This document shows, piece by piece, positions 1-4,821 of a DNA stretch of 7,244 nucleotides. A program made the translations under genes and the position numbers. Source of the DNA: CAYVFC01 sp964450715 (GTDB lineage: Bacteria > Myxococcota_A > Polyangia > Polyangiales > JAFGIB01); contig CAYVFC010000233.1 of the NCBI GenBank assembly GCA_964450715.1, positions 1-7,244 of the forward strand. Reading direction: 5' to 3'. Each line of letters begins with the position of its first letter. Position 1 is the stretch's first letter. A model generated the notes under the pieces. It was not told the origin of the DNA. It searched no databases and was given only the letters and a program-made list of their open reading frames with translations.

Positions 1-54
1 TCCGGGGCCGTCGCGCTCCGAAATCTGATCGAGTTATTTTGTCACGGACCCTTA
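1..54 (+). repeat. Right half of a palindromic repeat element, cut by the window edge
   Basis: Positions 1-49 are identical, base for base, to 2293-2341. With one mismatch the match runs on to 54 (2346 in the other copy). It contains GAGTTATTTTGTCACGGAC (31-49), the right arm of the inverted repeat that bounds the complete element at 2177-2352. Only the right half is present here; the left half would lie outside the window. Orientation is the same as in the complete copy, so the two form direct repeats about 2.29 kb apart. There is no transposase in the window, so this is a non-autonomous repeat. Confidence 0.85.
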
Positions 55-193
55 ACGGGACGATCGAAAGCGGATGGATGTACTCATCCGTACCGTCGAC
101 GGCCAGGATCGCCGGATCGTGTTTCCTGGAATCGCTCTGTCACCAAGGACTGACTCGACGGTCTGTGAAATGGTCTCGTCCGTCCCCTCTTCC

Positions 194-1480
194 TCAGAGC
201 GGAATCCTCGCGCAGCGAATCCCCCGCCGTTGGCTGCGGTGCGTCGGTGGATAGGCGGTACGGAACGATGCGACCGCGAGTGCTCCACCGTCGTCGCGGA
301 AGTCCCCCCCGCGCACCAGCCGCTGCGAACCCGACGTGAGGTTGGCGCAGTCATTACACGGCATCTGATACCGACTCCAGTACCAATCCAGCACCCACTC
401 CTCGACGTTCCCCCCCAGATCCGACTGACCCCAGCGGCCATCGCCGGCGGGCGAATACGATCCCACGTTACGGATGTCGCTCGGGGTGCACCCATCGGCA
501 GAGCCGTCCGCCAGACAAGCGTACGACGCATAGCTCGGGTCGAGACCGGTCCCCAACGGGCCCCACGGGAAGTATCGTTGCTCGTCCCCTCCTGCTGCCG
601 CGTAACTCAGCTCGGCTTCGGTCGGCAGCCAGCCGCCGTCCCAGATGCAAAAGGCAACTGCCTCGTACCACGTCACGCAGTTGATCGGCCGCGTTTCGTT
701 GGACTCGGGGGTGTCCGTCCATGTGGGGAAGTTCATGGCGCAGTGCAGCGCCTGCCTGAGAGCATCGCTGTTGACCGCCAGCTCAGCATCCCACGCCGGA
801 TCCCAACCACTACCTACGAGCTCCGCGTTGGGATGCGCCTCGGCCCCGGCTACCGGCGGACTTGCCTGCGTGCCCCTCCCCGCTTCCACGAATTTGCGGA
901 ACCGCCCCACCGTGACCTCGAAGGTCTCCAGGCGAAAGTCGCTCAACGTAGCGGGATACGATGGGTCGTTGCTCCGATCGAACGTCCCTCCCTCGACGTT
1001 GGTCGCGGCGCAACAACTCGCGTCGCCCGCGGGCCCGCAGATCTCCGCAAGGCCCACGCAGCTCGGGGGGACCTGGCAGGTTCCCCCGATGCAACTTTCC
1101 GGCTCGTTACACGACCCGCATTTAATCTCCCCACCGCAACCGTCGTCGATGAAACCGCAGGACGTGGCCTCCGCCGAACAGGTGGTTCGCGTGCACCCGT
1201 CCTGCTGAGCATCGGTCGCAGCCCCGTCTTCTTGGCCGCCACCGTCGAGCACCTCTTCCGCTGTCGCCGCGTCTTGCGCCCGCCGTTGGCACTTCCACCC
1301 GAGGCCTTGGCGCTGACACACGCCTTCAGCGTTACACTCGTATCCGCTCGGGCAGGCCGGCATCTCGGCTGAGCACAAGGGTCCGCAATCGGGTTTGCTA
1401 TCCTCGGAGCATCCGGCCAGGCACGCTACGGCGCCCAGGACCACGAGCACTGGCGACGAACATGTCTCTCGATACGCCAT
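194..1480 (-). CDS. FGE-sulfatase (SUMF1)-fold lipoprotein, predicted catalytically inactive as an FGE
   Basis: A 428-aa protein. I chose the ATG at 1480 because GGGGAGG (1487-1493) lies 6 nt upstream and a lipoprotein signal follows directly: hydrophobic VLVVLGAVACLAG, lipobox L21-A-G-C24, Ser at +2. The reading frame is open further upstream but that part runs through a repeat. Residues 30-160 are Cys-rich, with a C-G-F-I-D-D-G-C-G-G type module common in myxobacterial envelope proteins. Residues 162-425 form the formylglycine-generating-enzyme fold: VEGGTF (162-167), RPINCVTW (264-271), WLPTEAE (284-290), GGNVEEW (356-362), RGGDFR (390-395) and GIRCAR (420-425). In true FGEs two cysteines after the G-G-S-Y motif bind copper and do the chemistry (Cys336/Cys341 in human). 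The aligned positions here are about Asp396 and Leu401, and no Cys lies between 379 and 422. It therefore probably does not mature sulfatases. FGE-fold proteins without these cysteines act as structural, ligand-binding or other enzymes; the role here is unknown. It is divergent from the Kunitz gene. Confidence 0.9.
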   Translation of the reverse strand: MAYRETCSSPVLVVLGAVACLAGCSEDSKPDCGPLCSAEMPACPSGYECNAEGVCQRQGLGWKCQRRAQDAATAEEVLDGGGQEDGAATDAQQDGCTRTTCSAEATSCGFIDDGCGGEIKCGSCNEPESCIGGTCQVPPSCVGLAEICGPAGDASCCAATNVEGGTFDRSNDPSYPATLSDFRLETFEVTVGRFRKFVEAGRGTQASPPVAGAEAHPNAELVGSGWDPAWDAELAVNSDALRQALHCAMNFPTWTDTPESNETRPINCVTWYEAVAFCIWDGGWLPTEAELSYAAAGGDEQRYFPWGPLGTGLDPSYASYACLADGSADGCTPSDIRNVGSYSPAGDGRWGQSDLGGNVEEWVLDWYWSRYQMPCNDCANLTSGSQRLVRGGDFRDDGGALAVASFRTAYPPTHRSQRRGIRCARIPL

Positions 1481-1486
1481 AAACAA

Positions 1487-1493
1487 CCTCCCC
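1487..1493 (-). promoter_or_regulatory. Shine-Dalgarno of the FGE-fold gene
   Basis: GGGGAGG on the minus strand, 6 nt before the ATG at 1480. It decides the start, because the open frame continues upstream to 1876 without a better initiation site and the lipoprotein signal begins right at this ATG. Confidence 0.85.
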
Positions 1494-1528
1494 GGTCTCC
1501 GAATACACGTACCCCGAGGGTAACAGGT

Positions 1529-1562
1529 AACAGGGGACGCGGTTAGCTTTTTCACTTTTCGG
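1529..1562 (+). repeat. 34-bp direct repeat, copy 1 (REP-like box)
   Basis: It begins AACAGGGGACGCGGTT and ends TTCACTTTTCGG. It matches 2150-2183 at 32 of 34 bases in the same orientation. A partial AACAGG duplication sits just before it (1522-1527). This copy stands alone, while copy 2 is joined to the palindromic element. It lies between the divergent FGE-fold and Kunitz genes, upstream of both. The style resembles REP boxes mobilised by REP-associated tyrosine transposases; that link is inference, because no such transposase is in the window. Confidence 0.8.
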
Positions 1563-1629
1563 GTAACCTCGGACGGTACAGCAGCGGTGTCTGTAGGCCT
1601 CATCAAACGCTTCCCGTCGCGGTTCTTGT

Positions 1630-1660
1630 ACAGTCTTCCGCCGGACTGCTGACAGACTGT
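1630..1660 (+). promoter_or_regulatory. Inverted repeat overlapping the Kunitz gene -35 box (possible operator)
   Basis: ACAGTCT (1630-1636) is the exact reverse complement of AGACTGT (1654-1660), 17 bases apart. A second pairing, CAGTC (1631-1635) with GACTG (1644-1648), is nested inside. The right arm starts at the last base of the proposed -35 CTGACA (1649-1654). This placement would suit a repressor or activator site, but it could also be a chance hairpin. Confidence 0.35.
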
Positions 1661-1677
1661 GACCGCCCTGCTACTAT
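1649..1677 (+). promoter_or_regulatory. Putative promoter of the Kunitz gene, leaderless type
   Basis: CTGACA (1649-1654) matches the -35 consensus at 5 of 6. After a 17-bp spacer, TACTAT (1672-1677) matches the -10 consensus at 4 of 6. Transcription would start about 7 nt after the -10 box, at or next to the GTG start codon at 1684. There is no Shine-Dalgarno before that GTG, which agrees with a leaderless mRNA. This is pattern matching against the sigma-70 consensus only. Confidence 0.45.
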
Positions 1678-1683
1678 CCAGTC

Positions 1684-2127
1684 GTGGTCGAGGACACACG
1701 TCACACGAATTTAGAGCTGCACCCCGCTGCTGGACCTCTGGCGTTAATCGCTCTTTCGTTGAACCTGGCTGGTTGTGCAACGGCGAGCTGTGCGGAAATC
1801 CACTCCGATCTTCGCGACCGCGTAGAAGCGCGGCGCCGAGCGCTTGAGCGGCTTCCACCCGATACGGACAAAGCAAAGACCTATCGGGCCGAGATCGATC
1901 TTCACGTGGCCCGCGACGATCTCGATCGCCACGAGCGGCGAGCTGAAGTCTGCAACCTACCTAGGGCCGGGGGTGATTGTGAGGCCTATATCCCGAGCTT
2001 CGGCTTCGACCCTCATTCCCAGACCTGCGTCCCCTTCATATACGGAGGCTGCGGCGGTAACGACAACCGCTTCAGGTCGCTCGCCGAATGTGAAGCAACC
2101 TGCGCGTGTCGACGAGACGACCGGTAA
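1684..2127 (+). CDS. Kunitz/BPTI-domain lipoprotein, predicted protease inhibitor with Glu at P1
   Basis: A 147-aa protein starting at GTG 1684. An in-frame TGA at 1660-1662 blocks extension and no earlier start codon exists. A hydrophobic stretch (about 18-30) ends in a lipobox L28-A-G-C31 with Ala at +2. Residues 37-88 are highly charged and probably helical, a likely stalk. Residues 90-140 are a complete Kunitz domain: six cysteines C90, C99, C115, C123, C136, C140 have exactly the BPTI spacing (9, 16, 8, 13, 4), and F-I-Y-G-G-C-G-G-N-D-N-R-F (118-130) matches the conserved core, including Asn128 and Phe130. Family knowledge predicts pairs 90-140, 99-123 and 115-136. The P1 residue right after the second cysteine is Glu100, not Lys/Arg, so trypsin-like targets are unlikely; a glutamate-preferring protease or a non-inhibitory binding role is possible. 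Two extra cysteines, C36 and C142, might pair. The N-terminus carries acidic and His residues before the hydrophobic stretch, so the exact start is less sure than the domain. Confidence 0.88.
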   Translation: MVEDTRHTNLELHPAAGPLALIALSLNLAGCATASCAEIHSDLRDRVEARRRALERLPPDTDKAKTYRAEIDLHVARDDLDRHERRAEVCNLPRAGGDCEAYIPSFGFDPHSQTCVPFIYGGCGGNDNRFRSLAECEATCACRRDDR

Positions 2128-2149
2128 GGAACACGACGAGATGGCGATG

Positions 2150-2183
2150 AACAGGGGACGCGGTTGGCTTCTTCACTTTTCGG
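2150..2183 (+). repeat. 34-bp direct repeat, copy 2 (REP-like box)
   Basis: It is 32/34 identical to 1529-1562, in the same orientation and 621 bp downstream. It begins 22 bp after the Kunitz stop codon, so the two copies bracket that gene precisely. Its last bases, TTTTCGG, already belong to the left arm of the palindromic element that follows. Confidence 0.8.
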
Positions 2184-2352
2184 TTAGGGTCCGTGACAAA
2201 ATAACTCATCCATCTCTCGGGCGGGACGGCCCCGGCTGCTGCGTTGCTCCTCCTCAATATATCCCCAATATTTCTCGTCGTCGCGCCTTGCATCCGGGGC
2301 CGTCGCGCTCCGAAATCTGATCGAGTTATTTTGTCACGGACGCTTAGCCGAA
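2177..2352. repeat. Palindromic MITE/REPIN-like element, complete copy
   Basis: The element is bounded by a perfect 19-bp inverted repeat, GTCCGTGACAAAATAACTC at 2189-2207 and its reverse complement at 2323-2341. Similarity continues outward for about 12 bases with an indel (TTTTCGGTTAGG against GTTTCGGCTAAGC). Inside, GACGGCCCCGG (2225-2235) pairs perfectly with CCGGGGCCGTC (2294-2304), and an AT-rich stretch (2254-2272) lies at the tip. As RNA or single-stranded DNA it could fold into one long imperfect hairpin of about 170 nt. It has no coding capacity of its own. The right half recurs at 1-54, which shows that the unit is dispersed. It could also act as a transcription barrier after the Kunitz gene. 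Mobilisation in trans by a Y1 transposase is inference. Confidence 0.8.
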
Positions 2353-2389
2353 ACGAAGAGACTGGACCGTGAGGCTTTCCTGCCATCAA

Positions 2390-2412
2390 TTCTTGCGCTC
2401 TTGGCGCAAGAA
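2390..2412. repeat. Perfect 9-bp stem hairpin with 5-nt loop
   Basis: TTCTTGCGC (2390-2398) and GCGCAAGAA (2404-2412) are exact reverse complements around the loop TCTTG. No T-run follows on either strand, so a classical intrinsic terminator is not supported. It could be a protein-binding palindrome or part of a decayed element. It starts about 38 bp after the end of the palindromic repeat. Confidence 0.6.
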
Positions 2413-2661
2413 CTCTGCCGTGAGCCGCCCCAGTCGCGAGGTAACCGTTCAGTGGGATGCGCGTTTTTGATCACGTGCCGGCCAATCCAACCCGCGCGTT
2501 CCGCGCCGACCGGCCCAGGACTGCCCTCGCCCGGCCGGCTTCGAGCCGTTATTGGGGAAATCCAGTCGCAGTCGATTCAGCGGACGGGCTGCTGCTTCGA
2601 CGCAGTCAGCGGGGTACGGCTGGACGTCATCGAGTACCTTTGAAGTTGTGTAGAATCTTTA

Positions 2662-2720
2662 GGGCAAGCCCCTCCCCTACGGTTGCGCGCTCTATCCGTC
2701 GTAGGGGCGGGCCTTGCGCC
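2662..2720. repeat. Imperfect inverted repeat, CCCCTACGG family
   Basis: The arm 2662-2682 (GGGCAAGCCCCTCCCCTACGG) and the arm 2696-2720 (CCGTCGTAGGGGCGGGCCTTG and following bases) are reverse complements apart from a 2-base insertion and a few mismatches. The right arm overlaps a perfect 8-bp stem, GGGCGGGC (2705-2712) with GCCCGCCC (2718-2725). GTAGGGGC (2701-2708) also pairs with GCCCCTAC (2823-2830), which could bound a 130-bp unit. The CGTAGGGGCGGGCCTTGCGCCCGCCC style resembles interspersed extragenic repeats in other GC-rich genomes. It sits beyond the 3' end of the sulfatase gene but has no T-run. Confidence 0.5.
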
Positions 2721-2872
2721 CGCCCTCTGTACCCTCCAAAACCAAACACCGCCCTGCGAACTCCACCGTACCGCGCCGAAGCCAGAAATGCATATCGCCA
2801 CCTTCTCGCCGGTTGCCCGTCAGCCCCTACCGGTATGATTTGCCAGGAACACGATGGTGGTCGCAGAGCCTA

Positions 2873-4804
2873 CTACAAGTCCTCGGCGTCCCGGCACTGC
2901 TGGCCTGCGCAGGCGGTCAGGGCATTGAGCAGGGGCTGCAGCTCCGCCCGCGAGCCGTCGTAGCTCGGGTCGCCCGCCACGCTCAGCACCTGGTAGGGAT
3001 CGACGTCCAGATCGTAGTGCTCGACCTCGAATACCGAGGTCGAGTGGTCGTACACGGGCGGAGAGGCGGACGAGGTGTACTCGATGTATATCTGGTTGGA
3101 TGTCTCTCCGTGATCGACCCCGGCGCGTACGGCCATGTAATCGGGCAGATCGTTGTACTGCAGCGAGCCGTCAGCGTTGACCCGGAGAAACCAGTGCTCC
3201 ACCAGGAAACGTTTGCGCCAGCTTGAGGGCGATTCGCCCTGCAGAAGCGGTCGCAGCGAGCGGCCGTCCACCTCCCAGCCCTCCAGGACGCCGGCGTAGT
3301 CAACGATGGTGGGCGCCCAGTCGTTGTTGAGCGCGATGCGCTGCTCCGCTCGAGGGGAGACACCCCCCGGCGGCCGGATGTAGAGCGGTACGCGCAACCC
3401 CTCCTCGTAGGGAAACATCTTGTTGTTGAGCCGGTGCTCTCCCAGGAAAAAGCCGTTGTCCGAGGTGAAGATGACCAGCGTCTCGTCCAGCTTGCCGCTC
3501 TCCGACAACGCGTCGAAGAGCTCCCCGATCATGTCGTCCACCGCCAGCATGGACTCGATCCGATCCAGGTGCTGGATGGTCAGGTCGGTTATGTATTCCG
3601 CATCCAGCAAAGGCCAGGCGCCCTCGGTCCCGTTGGGGCCGTTCTTCAGCCAGGAGGGCTTGTCGCTCAGGTCCGCCTCGTTGAAAGAGGCCAGATCGCG
3701 ACCCGGCAGGTCGAAGTCCGCGTCCAGCGCCTGATCCTCAATATATCCCCCGCCGCCGTCGGGCGCGCGCAGCGAGCCCAGGTGGCGCGGCGCGGGACGG
3801 ATGCGCAGCTTGTACATGGTACGGAAGGTGTCGAAACGCTGTCCGGGCAGAACCTCCACGTGAGGCGCCAGCGGGGTGATGGCCACGAAGAACGGCTGCG
3901 AGCCGCTGTTGCGGATGAAGCCGGCGGCGCGCGCGGCCAGCTCATCGGTCTGGTAAGTGCCGGGCTTGGTGCCCACCGGCGCCGAGCCGTCGATGGATTC
4001 TATCAGCTCGTATTCGTACAGATTATAGGTCGAGCCGTCGAGAGTGGTGTGCCACTCGTCCCAGCCCGGCGCGACGTAGTTGCGATCGCTGTAGCCGTTC
4101 AAATACTTGCCGACGTGAGCGGTGCGGTAGCCCGCGTCGTGCAGGCGGGTGGCCACGGTATTGTCGTCGTGGGGCACGAAGCTCTGATGGCCGCTGGCGT
4201 TGGATAGCGCACCGTGGTTGTGGCTGTACTGGCCGGAGAGAAAGGTGGCGCGCGAGGGACAGCAGACCGCGTTGGTGGCGAAGCTCTGGCCGAAGGTCAC
4301 CCCCTGGTCGATTACGTGCTGCTTCAAGTTGGGCATCATGCCCCGGTCTACCAGCCGCTCGATCGACACCCGGTCGAGGTCGTCGGTCAAGATCATTACC
4401 ACGTTGGCCTGCCCGCTGAAGGGAGGGGCCCCGGCGGAACCGGCCGTACCGCCGGTTCCCGCGCCGTCGGCGCCGCTCGTACCGGCGCCGCCCGCGCCGG
4501 CCTCGGCACCGCCGCTACCGCCGGTGCCGCCGCTTCCGGCGCCGCCGCTTCCCGCGGTCACGCCGGCCTCGCCGCCGCTTCCTGCCCCGCTGCTTCCCGC
4601 GGTCGCGCCGGCCGCTGCACCGCTTCCGCCCTGTCCTCCGCCGCCGGCGGTGCCGCCCTCGCCTGACGATCCACCCTCGCCTCCCCCCCGGCTCGACGAG
4701 CAGCCGAAGAGCAAGGCCAGCGCCAGCATGGCCAGCGCGCGCAGCGATGACCACCACTTGGACCCGATCGTCCCCTGAAGGATACCCCTAGTAATATACG
4801 TCAC
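2873..4804 (-). CDS. Type I (formylglycine) sulfatase lipoprotein, GlcNAc-6-sulfatase-like
   Basis: A 643-aa protein, second gene of a two-gene operon. I start it at GTG 4804 because GAGGAGG (4813-4819) lies 8 nt upstream and the preceding gene stops only 17 nt before; the frame stays open to 4849 but that part overlaps the upstream gene. Signal: LRALAMLALALLFGC, lipid Cys35, Ser at +2. Residues 36-128 are a Gly/Ser/Ala-rich tether. The alkaline-phosphatase-fold sulfatase domain runs from about 133 to 625. Seen active-site elements: metal ligands Asp141-Asp142 (I-L-T-D-D), the C181-C-P-S-R185 site whose first Cys becomes formylglycine, Lys233 (V-G-K-Y-L-N-G), His315 (L-A-P-H), Asp449-Asn450 (T-S-D-N-G-F) and Lys462 (N-N-K-M-F-P-Y-E-E-G). 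The G-K-Y-L-N-G-Y and V-A-P-G-W-D-E-W stretch resembles N-acetylglucosamine-6-sulfatases, so a sulfated aminosugar glycan is a reasonable but unproven substrate. The chain ends with a Cys pair (632, 637). Catalysis would occur outside the cytoplasm on a membrane-anchored enzyme. No maturing FGE or anaerobic maturase is seen in the window. Confidence 0.93.
   Translation of the reverse strand: MTYITRGILQGTIGSKWWSSLRALAMLALALLFGCSSSRGGGEGGSSGEGGTAGGGGQGGSGAAAGATAGSSGAGSGGEAGVTAGSGGAGSGGTGGSGGAEAGAGGAGTSGADGAGTGGTAGSAGAPPFSGQANVVMILTDDLDRVSIERLVDRGMMPNLKQHVIDQGVTFGQSFATNAVCCPSRATFLSGQYSHNHGALSNASGHQSFVPHDDNTVATRLHDAGYRTAHVGKYLNGYSDRNYVAPGWDEWHTTLDGSTYNLYEYELIESIDGSAPVGTKPGTYQTDELAARAAGFIRNSGSQPFFVAITPLAPHVEVLPGQRFDTFRTMYKLRIRPAPRHLGSLRAPDGGGGYIEDQALDADFDLPGRDLASFNEADLSDKPSWLKNGPNGTEGAWPLLDAEYITDLTIQHLDRIESMLAVDDMIGELFDALSESGKLDETLVIFTSDNGFFLGEHRLNNKMFPYEEGLRVPLYIRPPGGVSPRAEQRIALNNDWAPTIVDYAGVLEGWEVDGRSLRPLLQGESPSSWRKRFLVEHWFLRVNADGSLQYNDLPDYMAVRAGVDHGETSNQIYIEYTSSASPPVYDHSTSVFEVEHYDLDVDPYQVLSVAGDPSYDGSRAELQPLLNALTACAGQQCRDAEDL
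4425..4700. repeat. Low-complexity GC-rich tract encoding the sulfatase tether
   Basis: Near-repeats of GCCGCCGCTTCC, GTACCGCCGGT and similar units encode residues 36-128 of the sulfatase, mainly Gly with Ser, Ala, Thr and a few acidic residues. Pro-rich and Ala-rich open frames on the plus strand here are artefacts of this composition. Such tracts vary in length between relatives by slippage. Function: a flexible spacer holding the catalytic domain away from the membrane. Confidence 0.8.
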
Positions 4805-4812
4805 CGTGTCGA

Positions 4813-4819
4813 CCTCCTC
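4813..4819 (-). promoter_or_regulatory. Shine-Dalgarno of the sulfatase gene
   Basis: GAGGAGG on the minus strand sits within the 17-nt gap between the upstream TGA (4824-4822) and the sulfatase GTG (4804), with 8 nt of spacing. It fixes the start and supports translation from the same mRNA as the upstream gene. Confidence 0.85.
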
Positions 4820-4821
4820 GA

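Larger units (their letters stand above)
2353..2872. other. Intergenic region without a convincing gene
   Basis: About 520 bases separate the palindromic element from the 3' end of the sulfatase gene. The longest open frames here (plus strand, about 2401-2643 and 2457-2963) have Arg/Pro-rich low-complexity products, no recognisable domain, no Shine-Dalgarno and, for the second, overlap with the sulfatase. The plus-strand frame entering from the repeat near 2344 reads L-D-R-E-A-F-L-P-S-I-L-A-L-L around 2362-2403, which might be a remnant of a lost gene, but I cannot identify it. The region also holds three inverted repeats, listed separately. Confidence 0.6.

Noticed and set aside
74..1372. 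432-aa open frame on the plus strand
   Set aside because: It is antisense to the FGE-fold gene. Its product is Arg/Pro/Ala-rich with no domain, as expected for a GC-rich shadow frame, while the minus-strand frame has a signal peptide and clear family motifs.
2251..2266. A 16-base match, TCCTCAATATATCCCC, between the palindromic element and the sulfatase gene (3735-3750)
   Set aside because: The match does not extend on either side and the sulfatase frame is intact and coherent there, so I treat it as chance or a very old trace.
2705..2725. Possible intrinsic terminator for the sulfatase operon
   Set aside because: The 8-bp GC stem is strong, but no T-run follows on the minus strand and it lies about 150 nt beyond the stop codon.
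2457..2963. 168-aa open frame in the intergenic region
   Set aside because: It has low-complexity Arg/Pro composition, overlaps the sulfatase 3' end, runs through inverted repeats and lacks a ribosome-binding site.
3434..4207. 257-aa open frame on the plus strand
   Set aside because: It is antisense to the sulfatase catalytic domain, with no recognisable features.
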